This document shows, piece after piece, positions 11,536 to 19,911 of a stretch of DNA of 35,812 bases; position 1 is the first letter of the stretch; each line of letters begins with the position of its first letter. Made by a program: the position numbers and the translations under genes. This stretch comes from Chromera velia (lineage: Eukaryota > Sar > Chromeraceae), in NCBI GenBank assembly GCA_018398765.1, contig JAHBMJ010001087.1, positions 1 through 35,812 on the forward strand, in the 5' to 3' direction. The notes beneath the pieces are model-generated. The model was not told the DNA's origin and ran no database searches. It saw only the letters and a list, made by a program, of their open reading frames with translations.

Positions 11536-13509
11536 CTCGTCTGCTCGATCCGTGTGTATGTGTGTGTGCGCGCGCACGCATGCCAGGGCTCCGGTAGAAA
11601 GACTTACACACCACACAACATCAGAAGAGGAGGCTTCACATGCACCCAGTCACTCACCCACCTGGTCCCTGCGCCAATCCACCCGGATACCCAACTGCCG
11701 AGGTCGGCCCTTGAGCGAAACTTCCTGGAGCTTGGGGAGTCCCTGCTCATACACGTACACACCCACACAAATGAACAAATGAAAACATACAGACACACAC
11801 ACACACACACACACTGAGTGCATTCCGGAGCGACCACTCTAGGCAACAAAGCACTACGCACAAAAGCTTTAATGCTCCTTTCCTTTTCCAAAATTGTCCG
11901 TATTCACTGGCTGAATCACTTCAGTGATTGACGGCGCTGCTCTCTCTTGCTTACTCACAAGGTGTCGCTTGGGGTCCTTGGGGGACTCCGAAGCCTTTCT
12001 GCTGAGGCCCGTTTGCGTTCTGCTGCCCTGCTGCAAGAAGGGGCCGTGTGAGAGACGAATGATCGATCGATCGATTGATAGAAGGAATCGATTGACTGGT
12101 TCGAGCTTTTCAACTGGTCTTCTTTCCAGGTTGCAAAGAAATGGTAAAATCGGGACAAGAAAGAAGCCTGGCAGCATATCAAGGATCTGGGGCTTGAACA
12201 GCTTACGCAAAATAAGACTGGTGGAGTGAAAGAAACGAACCGGGCAGAGCTCATGGAAGAAAGCGAGTAAGCAGTGAAAAAGAATGCCATGAGAGAAGGA
12301 AGAAGAAGAATGCGGGAAAGGAGGACCAAGGATCAGTAAAAGAAAAAAAAAACAAAAACGAAACAAACAGAGACGAACCCACCCACCCATATTCCAAGAG
12401 GGGATGCTCTGAGAAGGGAGCCTGATGGTGCTCTCTGCTCCCTCAGGAATATCCGGGGACTGTTCATGGAGACTCGGAGCCTGGCTCTGCGCCTGCATCT
12501 CTTGAAAGGACGTTGAGCGCCCACCTGAAGGTTCGCACATAGGACACAGACAAGCACACAGTTGCGGGGGATGGTATGAAAATAGAAAAGAAGGAAGGTG
12601 CACTTTGAGTGGTTGATTATCTTCGAGGCATGCAGAGTTTCGAAGAAGATTGAAAACGCGCAGCAGTGGAGAGACGTACAGCCCATGCAGCCCCGTGCAA
12701 GCTGACCGACCTCCTGTTTGTGTCTGTGCCGGAGCTTGCTGGAACGAGGGGGCTGCAGGTGGGCACGGAAATGGAGAGGGGAGGAGAGGAGGAGGGCAAC
12801 GAATGAGGACACTGTATCTAACTCTGTTTGCACACGCGTCTGTTATGTGCAGAAAACAAACAGAAGTTGATCCATTGAATCCAACAGCACATCCCATCAA
12901 TCAATCACAAAGTCAATCGATGACTTGAAGTGTTCGAACTTTCCACTCACATGAAGATTCACCGAAAAGAGTACCATGGGCTGACCGAATGAAGGCGAAG
13001 GGATGGCTCTGGGATTGGCGGGCCGGGGAGGGAAGAACATCGCCTTCTCTGCATGCAGGTACCGTATCCACCGAAGACATGTATCGAGATGTTAACGTGT
13101 GCATTTGTGCGGAAAAGAAATAAAATCTTTATATACCACTTTGAAAAGAGCATGAGCGATTTACATTCTCGCAGGGGAAAACATTGAGCTGTCTGCCTGC
13201 ATCACTGAAGAAATGATCGAAGGGAAGTGATCTGGAAACGAAATAGATGCAAGCCTCTTTTTTGCTGTAAGCCGTCCCTATATACCGCAGGAGAACTTTC
13301 GCATGCATGCGCTTCGTGTATCCCCCCAAAATGGCAATCGGTGGAATTCAGGAAGCCCCCAAAATGCCCTCCTTCTCTATGCATGGGTGCGCTCACAAAA
13401 GAGGGTATTTGATCGAGTGTCTACTTTTTTATTTCTGGGGAAACCCACTTGTTTTCAGGGCGCTTGAAAGCACTGCCTGCAGGGCAAACACTGCCACCAA
13501 GCTTCTCAT
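5649..13509 (-). CDS. Secreted histidine-rich, low-complexity, probably GPI-anchored surface protein, 14 exons
   Basis: Inferred exons, 5' to 3': 13509-13449, 13048-12986, 12752-12711, 12524-12387, 12030-11959, 11742-11662, 11423-11322, 11049-10774, 10389-10360, 9920-9771, 8859-8824, 8393-7269, 6925-6842, 6526-5649 (about 1045 aa). Every internal exon is a multiple of three and all 13 introns are phase 1. Residues 1-17 are a signal peptide (MRSLVAVFALQAVLSSA). Residues 20-280 are Pro/Gly/Gln/Met-rich with a PPPPPP run. Residues 280-350 are acidic. The large exon carries a Q run, Lys/Ala/Ser-rich sequence, about 15 consecutive His (near 520-534) and a more complex, possibly folded stretch (near 600-660, ending RRKFVWKYLHGDQL). 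The last exon has a duplicated EKPAEDHHSTT unit, a second His run (near 828-848), a Lys/Ser/Asp-rich region and a terminal hydrophobic tail (VLFAAVAAGAFALF) after Ser-Ser-Ser, like a GPI signal. Metal binding is inferred from the His runs. No family is recognised. The donor at 7268 could instead be 7250, which keeps phase. Confidence 0.7.
6240..6300 (-). repeat. Second polyhistidine tract (CAC/CAT codons) in gene 2
   Basis: On the minus strand, mixed CAC and CAT codons encode HHHH, DSS, then about eleven consecutive His. Codon mixing means the run is not a pure trinucleotide slippage product. Confidence 0.85.
6328..6393 (-). repeat. 33-bp in-frame tandem duplication in gene 2
   Basis: Two adjacent, essentially identical 33-base units encode EKPAEDHHSTT twice in the last exon, just upstream of the second histidine run. 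The unit length is a multiple of three, so the frame is kept. Confidence 0.85.
7201..7240. repeat. (CT)n(GT)n microsatellite in an intron of gene 2
   Basis: Ten CT units followed directly by ten GT units on the plus strand, inside the intron between 7269 and 6925. It yields spurious His-Thr and Arg-Glu repeats in the intron read-through frame. Confidence 0.9.
7838..7885 (-). repeat. First polyhistidine tract (about 15 His) in gene 2
   Basis: About fifteen consecutive His codons, mixed CAC and CAT, between KSK and the acidic NRPEEEPEEYEDED segment. On the plus strand it reads as a GTG/ATG repeat. Confidence 0.85.
9648..9714. repeat. (CTGT)n to (CAGT)n compound microsatellite in an intron of gene 2
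   Basis: About ten CTGT units switch abruptly to about seven CAGT units on the plus strand. The tract lies in the intron between exons at 9920-9771 and 8859-8824. Confidence 0.9.
11496..11536. repeat. (TC)n(GC)n microsatellite in an intron of gene 2
   Basis: About twelve TC units run directly into eight GC units, which is an alternating purine-pyrimidine tract able to adopt Z-DNA. It is within the intron between exons 11742-11662 and 11423-11322. Confidence 0.9.
11791..11814. repeat. (AC)n microsatellite in an intron of gene 2
   Basis: About twelve AC units in the intron between 12030-11959 and 11742-11662. Confidence 0.9.
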
Positions 13510-14326
13510 TCTTCAATCAAACAGAAAAACCGAAGTGTTCTCTCTCTTCTCTGTTCCTTCCTTCAAAGGGATGGCGCCTGGGCAGAGCTCTTTCTCGACT
13601 CTGCAGGCAGGGCCCTTTCTCACGAATTTTGGGAGACAATGAAACGAACAAATGAACGAACGAAGAAGTCGAAATCGATCAATCGATCACCAGTTTTGGT
13701 CTGCTTCTTATGATTCCGTTCGCTGCACACAATGTCTCAAACACAGAAGTGATGAGGCAGAGGAGTCGTCTGGAAGCCCCCCATGTGGCTGCTTCGGGTT
13801 TGAAGCTTGACGTACCCTTTCGTGTAAACTTCGATGCTGAATGTATATCGGTCTGTATCGGTTTAATCGCGGGTGCATGTTTTTTTTCGAAACCTCGAAA
13901 CCTCTTTTCGCGCGCGAGCGCGCCCTTCTTTCTGCATGCATGCCGGGGCGCGGGAAGTTTTGGCAACACATTGATGAACCATAGGGAAGTCAGAGGATGT
14001 CAGAGGAACCAGACTGAAAATGTCATTGACTGAATATGTCTGCCTGTATTGAGCTGTCTGGAACGAAAACAGTGGCATGAATTCTAGTAGACGCCCTTCT
14101 GTTTTTCATCCAGACTCAGCAAAGACCAGGGGCTCGTTGCGGGGTGGCAGGCAGTCATCTATATATCTGGTCTTCCTGCCGTCTCGTGGATCCATATCGA
14201 CGGCCTTGATGCCGATCAGTCTGTGGTTAGAGCGGCCTTGTGCAAAAGAAAGAGTCCAATGAGATAAAAAAGAGGCATTCGTGTAGTTTTTGCTGCTGGT
14301 TCGCATTTCTCAAAAGTTTAAAGGAA
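13510..14326. promoter_or_regulatory. Shared upstream region of divergent genes 2 and 3
   Basis: About 0.8 kb separates the two start codons, so promoters for both genes are expected here. Visible items are a TGCATGCA octamer (13933-13940), a CG-alternating patch (about 13910-13922) and a minus-strand open stretch (14106-14306) that could be a stray exon. No TATA box or other core element can be assigned with confidence. Confidence 0.45.
14109..14250 (-). other. Coding-like stretch of uncertain status
   Basis: The minus strand reads SNHRLIGIKAVDMDPRDGRK and continues to FAESG before a TGA, preceded by a plausible acceptor (TTTTGCACAAG). Its mixed composition looks more like protein than the surrounding sequence. 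No upstream exon fits, because gene 3 begins immediately beyond it on the other strand. It may be an exon relic or chance. Confidence 0.2.
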
Positions 14327-16341
14327 ATGAAGCTCTGGCTGGGCGTCTCCATCTGTAGTTCAGTCTGGTCAACCCAAACACGGGCCTTCGCTTTCCACAG
14401 CCGCTGGGCCCTTCCTTCGAAATTGGATCAAAAAAAGTCATCTTCTTTAGTGGCGACTGTTCTTCGGCTACAGAAGAAGAACAGCAGGAAGGCACGAGTC
14501 AGCAGGTTTCCTTCGTTCGAGATCAAAGAAGAAGATCTGAAAGGAGACGGGGGGAACGCGTTCACGGACCAAAAAGTGATTTTCTACAGCATCCCCTTCG
14601 TGGCGCCTTTCGTGGGATTCATGCTGTATGACCCTCTCTCTCGCACGTTGCATGATGCGGTGATCAACCTAGGGAAGCAAACCTGGGTCTCTGTGGATGG
14701 CGGTGCGTCAAAATGAAGCTTTTTTGTTTTTGTTTTTTTTTCCTTCCTTCCTTCCTTCCTTCCTTCCTTCCCTCCCTTCCTTCCTTCCTTCCTTCCTTCC
14801 TTCCTTCCTTCCCTTCCTTCCTTCCCTTCCTTCCTTCCTTTCTTCCTTCCTTCCTTCCTTTCTTCCTTCCTTCCTTCGTTCGTTCGTTCCTTCGTTCGTT
14901 CCGTCCTTCCTTCCTTCCTTCCTTCGTTCGTTCGTTCCGTCCTTCCTTCCTTCCTTCCTTCGTTCCTTCCTTCCTTCCTTCCTTCTTTCCTTCCTTCGTT
15001 CCTTCCTTCCTTCCTTCCTTCCTTGGTTCCTTTCTTTTCTTCCTTCCTTCCTTCCTTGTTTCCTTCCTTCCTTCCTTCCTTCCTTCTTTCCTTCCTTCCT
15101 TCCTTCCTTCCTTCCTTCGTTCCTTCCTTCGTTCGTTCGTTCGTTCCTTCCTTCATTCATTCATTCCTTCATTTTTTACGCTCTTTCCTTTCCTTTTCTT
15201 CTTCTTCTTCTTCTTCTTCTTCTTCTCCTGCTACTGCTGCTGCTGCTGCTTTTTCTTTGTACACTTGCTTTTTTTCCTCTGAAGTTTTTCCCTTCTGCCT
15301 TCCTCTCTTTTTTCTTTGTCTTTTTTCATGTCATTGGAGGAGCTCTCTTCCGTTGAGAATGTTGGCTCTTCGTTTCAGCTTTTCCCAAAATTGAATGGAA
15401 TTCAAGGTCTCTCTCTCTCGATCCGTGTCTCTCGCTCAGCTTACGAATGACATTCGATGTCCCCACTTATCTCTTTTCTTCATGCGATTACCGCCTGATG
15501 AGCATGCTTACATTCACGTCTGTGTGCATGCGTATTTGGCGTTGCAGGACAGTATCAGTCGGAGATCATTACCCCGGCCATCAACGGCATCGTCGTTCCC
15601 ACCATCTCTATTGTTCTGGCCACGCTGGTCACAGGCACCCTCGCGGCCTTGCGGGATCGTCAGAACGTGATCAGGTCCTGTTTGAACAAGGAAGCCTGTA
15701 CGATCAAAATGCTGCAGGAGACCCTAGTGCACGTGTGCCGAGACGCGGCCGTAAGCCATCGTCGGAATACGTTGATTCTGCTGTACCGCTATGTCGGGCG
15801 AATACTTGAGGAATCAGTGGCTGCGACTGCGGAAGAACTCCTTGTAAGTTCGCGAATCGAGCCACGAGATTTGAACCCTGCAGAAAGCGAGATGCAAGCA
15901 TTGCTTGAATACTTTTACATTCTGGATGAAGAGGGAGAGGGAGAACCGTGCGTGGCTGCCAATTCGATCGTGAGCCTTTTGAGCCAATTGAACGGACACC
16001 GATGCGACAGGTTGACGGCTCTTCAGAATGTGTTTCCCGTCATTCACTGGTCCGTCATTGCTCTTTTAGGCTCTTCACTTCTTGTCTGTTTTCTTGTAGC
16101 AACAGATCAGGACGCGATGAGATTCCTCGACGGACTCCAGTTACGGATGCTTTTCGGCTTCCTCTGCGGTGCTGTCTCTTCCACCGCCCTTCTGTGCGTA
16201 GACTTGAGCCAGCCGTTCACGGGATTCTTCTGTATCTCCCATGCAATGGATCCACTAATCAAATTGAGGCGCCAGCTTCAGAGGGATCTTCAAACGCGGG
16301 TGGGCGTGGAACCAAAGAATGAGGAAGGTGGTTGGTTTTAG
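14327..16341 (+). CDS. Putative plastid DUF4239 (bestrophin-like) membrane protein, 2 exons
   Basis: Exons 14327-14702 and 15548-16341 join in phase 1 (donor GTGCGT, acceptor GTTGCAG) to give 389 aa. Residues 1-20 are a signal peptide with predicted cleavage before Phe (TQTRA|FAFHSR). A basic transit-like segment follows (to about residue 60), pointing to a complex plastid. Four membrane segments are visible: about 84-101, 137-160, 287-309 and 326-344. The soluble middle (160-285) contains RDRQNVIRSCLNKE and HRRNTLILLYRYVGRILEES. The segment CDRLTALQNVFPVIHWSVIA before the third helix and the closing DLSQPFTGFFCIS motif are what I expect of DUF4239, a bestrophin-like family of cyanobacteria, plants and algae. 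Its molecular role is not established; ion channel activity is only suggested by the name. Family call is from motif memory. Confidence 0.75.
14741..15172 (+). repeat. TTCC/TTCG/TTTC microsatellite in intron 1 of gene 3
   Basis: About 430 bases of pyrimidine tetranucleotides on the coding strand, mostly TTCC with interspersed TTCG and TTTC, inside the intron at 14703-15547. It is the same type of array as in intron 2 of gene 1. The flanking 'KEGR' and 'PSFLPS' open frames are artefacts. Confidence 0.95.
15197..15250 (+). repeat. (CTT)n and (CTG)n triplet repeats in the same intron
   Basis: About nine CTT/TTC units followed, after a short joint, by about six CTG units, still inside the intron of gene 3. 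Confidence 0.85.
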
Positions 16342-17344
16342 AAACTGCCCGATCCGTACGCGCTTTACAATTGACTGACTCCTTAGAATGACCGTATCTC
16401 TAAAAATTATTTATCTTTATTCATCCTCTAATACCTTAATGTATTACTATGCATGCCAACAAGTTGGCAACAACCTTCAGCCCTAGAGTGAAAAGGTTGC
16501 ATGTATACAGTAATTTACTACTAATTTTATTTTTATGACAACTTTTATTATCTTTCAAATTAAGTTATGATGATTAATGTGATATTTTATAAAAAAAATT
16601 TTAGTGCGTAACATTTTCGTCATGTACAATTATTTTTTATTTTATATGATTAGTTTGTTTTGCATACAAATTTTTGTGTAAAAATATTTTTTTTTTTGAA
16701 ACAGTATGAAAAATTAGAGAGTGTCTCCGAAACTATTACTGAAACCTTTCATATTTTTTATTTATACCCCTATTTCTACCTTAATTGTGAAACGTTAATT
16801 CAGACTAGAATTTGGAAAAAAAAAGTTTCAAAAGATTGAAGAAAAAAAAAAAATATTATTCACGAATATATACGTGACGTCCTGCTTCTGTCTTTTCCTT
16901 TCAACTCATGCAAGGTGAAGGAAATAGTGAAGGCCGTATTGCCACGGTATTGGGCATCTTCGGGCCTCTTTCTGCCAGGCTGGCGACCTGGATGATTCTT
17001 TTGTTTTTGGTTAAGTGCCCCACACTTTGATGGCTTTCCGGGACCGGGGCCAATTTTACAAAAAAAAATTCGCGGAGACGGCAAAAGGAGACTGGCGTTC
17101 AAAAGCTCACAGAGACTGCAAGAACTGCTGCGATGGATCGTTTGTGTTCGTGTGTTCGGCAGTTAGAAGTGCTCTTTCGACGCATTCAGTTCGCAGGGTC
17201 TCTCTCACGAGTGGTCATAACAGGTGCTTTTCCGACGGGACGGTCAAACTTCTTTGAACTACAGGCCCTTGGGCTTCTTTCCTTCCTTCCGTAGTTTTTG
17301 CGGCCCAAGAAGAGACGCAGTAGAGAAGCTTTGGGCAAAAAAGG
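16342..17344. other. Intergenic region between tandem genes 3 and 4
   Basis: The part at about 16380-16860 is strongly AT-rich with A and T runs. The part at about 16870-17340 returns to the composition of the gene islands and precedes the gene 4 start, so it likely holds that promoter and 5' UTR. I see no credible gene or RNA. Confidence 0.5.
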
Positions 17345-19876
17345 ATGGAACCAAACGCGTCTGACCTGAGAGATCGCCTTCTCCCTTCTTCTGGTCCACC
17401 TCTAGAAACAGTCCCCGTCTGCCCACAGCCACGTAGAGATGCGGACGGTTTGCGGCTTGAGGGAAGAAACGTCTCTCATCTTACTGAGGGAGTCAAGGCC
17501 CTTCCTACGCCTGTCCCTCCAAGCCTGTCGCGCTCTTCCTCGGTCCATGAAAAGTTTCTCATTCCTTCGAAATTGTTCTTTCGCAATGTCTTTGTCCTGA
17601 CGTATGTCGTCCTGTTTTGTATCGAAGGATCGAGAGGCATTTTCATTGGCACTGTGTTCTCTTTCTCCCGTTACCTCTATACTGTAGACGGTGCCAATTT
17701 CTTGACGACAGCTCAGATAGTGAGTTTGTCAACCTCTCTCTACAGTCTCGGACGAATTTCTTCCTCAACGTGGCTGGGGAATCTGTCAGATGACCACATC
17801 TTCGAGAAGCCCGTCTACATCTGGTGTAGCTGGATCTCCATTGCATCCTGTGTGGTGTACTGTCTCTCTTGCGACCTTCACTCCGTCGCCCTGTTCCTAC
17901 TCTCGCGGTACATTCTCGGCTTCTCTACAGGGTGTCTCTCTGGTGTCAGGGGACACCTTGCGAGAGTCACCAGTATGAAACAGAGAACCACCTATATGGC
18001 TATTCACGGCATGACCCAATACGGAGCCCTCGCCATTGCTCCGTTCTTTGCCCTAGGAGCTGCGTGGATTGCCTCTGTGTACAGTGGATCCGCACTTGAA
18101 GGTTGTTCCCCCATTGTCCGTCTCCAGGCCCACCAGCACCCCCACAGTACCGCAAAGTGTTCCTGGGCAGTGGTGACGTTTGCCTGGGTGTTCAACGGTT
18201 ACACAGCCCCCGGTGTGATTTTGATCCTGTTCAACCTCATCAACGTTGTGCTCTTCTGCACGATGTTCACCCCTGCATCCCCCGATATTTTGGAAAACAG
18301 CAACCGTGTAGCGGTACCCCCCGGAATGCAGGGAGGCACTTCGCCCCCTGTTCCTGCGAATGGAAATGGAAATTCGACCACAGTGACGGGCACGGGGACA
18401 GGGGCGAATAGGGGGGACCACTGGAGGCTGAAGAGCCTTCCCCTCACCCTCGCATCAGCAGCATCCCAAACTAGGCTAGGACCCCCTGTGTCATCTCCTG
18501 GTGTGTCGCGTTCAGTCTCGAGATCCCATGTTCGTCCGAATTCCCAGTCACTCCTGGGGGCGGAGTCGAGTTGCTGTCAAGCAACAGACCCTGCTGGTGG
18601 CATTCTCGTCCTTCCCCCCATGCCCTCTCTGTTGGGATCTCGAGGGGGGGGGGCTGTTCTGCCCTCTCCCTCTGCCGCCGCCGCTGGGGTGAAGGTGGAG
18701 AGAAACCCCGCAGAGAGTCTGACCCCCACGAAACTCCTCCCCGGGGGTTCCCCTGTGGGCTCCCCCCTGCCAGAAGGGGACGGTCCGGTGATCAGGGTGA
18801 TGAGCGAGGTGGAGGAAGTGGAGGTTGCAGCAGGTGGGATGGAGGGGGATGGAGGGGGAGAGGAGCCTGTGTGGGGACAGGGGAGGCCGAGAGGGGAAAC
18901 GATTGATGCCACTCCCCACGACTTGAGCAGGGCTGCCTTTTCTCTCAGACGTCAGCCTTACTATCTGCGTCTGTTGAGGCGGGTAGAGCCATTCAAAGAA
19001 ATGGTCCTGTACGGTCACCCGAACAACCTCGATCAGGATTTTGACCTTCTCGAAGGGGACACTTACGCATCGTTCCCACCGACCGATCAGTCGGGGAACG
19101 GAACCTTCCCAGACCCTAGCGCCTCGCGACTGACGTTGCGTGGAGCGCAGACAAGCGAAGGGGGGGATTTGGAAGGGGGGCAGCTCCGTGAGGCTGTGGT
19201 ACGGGAGCATGAGAGGAGACAGGAGGTTTTGAAGGATTGGAACAAAATGGTCTCCAGAGGGGTGGCCCTGTATATGTTCCTGAACTTCTCTGCTCGAGGG
19301 GCTGTTGCCCTGATCGAGGCTGCAGGCACAGCGTTGATCAGCGAGATGTGGCACATCCAAGACCGGATGGATCAGGTGATGGAAACCTCACTGCTCTTTG
19401 GAGCGATGGGGGTGGCAGGTATGTTCACCTTCGTGGTGACTATCTGGCTGGCACGACGCGTGCATGAGGCCCTTCTGCTTTTGATCTCGTTTGCAGTCTT
19501 CGGTTTAGGGGCGGGGGTTGTTGGGGCTGCGGGAAATGCAGGGGGGAATATCAACACAGGCCAGGTGGTTGTGGGCCTAACGTTGATTTGGACCCTCGCG
19601 TTCCCTGTGAAGAACACGACTTTGTTGTCGAGTTTGACCAAACTGGCAGGGAAGAAGGCGAAGAAGAAGTTTGGAAATTTGATGGGGTGGATAGGGACTT
19701 TTGGATCCCTTGGGCGGGTGGTGGTGCCCCTCATCTACATGGTCGCAGACGAACAGAGAACGTTCGGATTCGCCATGGCTGCCTGCGCGCTCTGTGCTGT
19801 CCTCCTGGGTGTGTACATGTGGGCGCTGTCGGGGTTCAAGAAGACGCACGCGAAGGACCTCATTGGGGTCATCTAG
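17345..19876 (+). CDS. Major Facilitator Superfamily transporter, intronless, 843 aa
   Basis: A single uninterrupted frame from ATGGAACC to TAG. The N-terminus carries an acidic dileucine-type motif (DLRDRLLPS, residues 7-15), often a sorting signal to endolysosomal or vacuolar membranes. Six membrane helices lie at about 82-310. The MFS motif-A position is occupied by LGNLSDDHIFEKP (about 144-156), and RYILGFSTGCLSGVRGHLAR (about 188-207) matches the helix 4-5 region of the superfamily. A Gly/Pro/Ser/Glu-rich loop of about 320 residues (311-630) separates a second six-helix half (about 639-835). That loop is far longer than usual and poorly conserved-looking. Overall style recalls MFSD8/SPX-MFS-like endomembrane carriers, but the substrate cannot be read from sequence. 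The lack of introns contrasts with gene 2, whose introns are dense. Confidence 0.85.
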   Translation: MEPNASDLRDRLLPSSGPPLETVPVCPQPRRDADGLRLEGRNVSHLTEGVKALPTPVPPSLSRSSSVHEKFLIPSKLFFRNVFVLTYVVLFCIEGSRGIFIGTVFSFSRYLYTVDGANFLTTAQIVSLSTSLYSLGRISSSTWLGNLSDDHIFEKPVYIWCSWISIASCVVYCLSCDLHSVALFLLSRYILGFSTGCLSGVRGHLARVTSMKQRTTYMAIHGMTQYGALAIAPFFALGAAWIASVYSGSALEGCSPIVRLQAHQHPHSTAKCSWAVVTFAWVFNGYTAPGVILILFNLINVVLFCTMFTPASPDILENSNRVAVPPGMQGGTSPPVPANGNGNSTTVTGTGTGANRGDHWRLKSLPLTLASAASQTRLGPPVSSPGVSRSVSRSHVRPNSQSLLGAESSCCQATDPAGGILVLPPMPSLLGSRGGGAVLPSPSAAAAGVKVERNPAESLTPTKLLPGGSPVGSPLPEGDGPVIRVMSEVEEVEVAAGGMEGDGGGEEPVWGQGRPRGETIDATPHDLSRAAFSLRRQPYYLRLLRRVEPFKEMVLYGHPNNLDQDFDLLEGDTYASFPPTDQSGNGTFPDPSASRLTLRGAQTSEGGDLEGGQLREAVVREHERRQEVLKDWNKMVSRGVALYMFLNFSARGAVALIEAAGTALISEMWHIQDRMDQVMETSLLFGAMGVAGMFTFVVTIWLARRVHEALLLLISFAVFGLGAGVVGAAGNAGGNINTGQVVVGLTLIWTLAFPVKNTTLLSSLTKLAGKKAKKKFGNLMGWIGTFGSLGRVVVPLIYMVADEQRTFGFAMAACALCAVLLGVYMWALSGFKKTHAKDLIGVI

Positions 19877-19885
19877 GCCTGGTAG

Positions 19886-19911
19886 GTGTGTGTGTGTGTG
19901 TGTGTGTGTGT
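19886..19911. repeat. (GT)n microsatellite after gene 4
   Basis: About thirteen GT units ten bases after the stop codon of the transporter, probably within its 3' UTR. Confidence 0.9.

Noticed and set aside
11869..12900. 343-residue minus-strand open frame taken as one exon
   Set aside because: Splice sites inside it give three short exons that keep phase with the rest of gene 2. The in-between sequence is intron-like.
14584..15394. Open frames of KEGR repeats (minus) and PSFLPS repeats (plus)
   Set aside because: Translations of the TTCC array in the intron of gene 3. Stop-free repeats give open frames in every phase.
18548..19360. 270-residue minus-strand open frame inside the transporter gene
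   Set aside because: Antisense shadow of a GC-rich coding region. The plus strand encodes a clear MFS protein.
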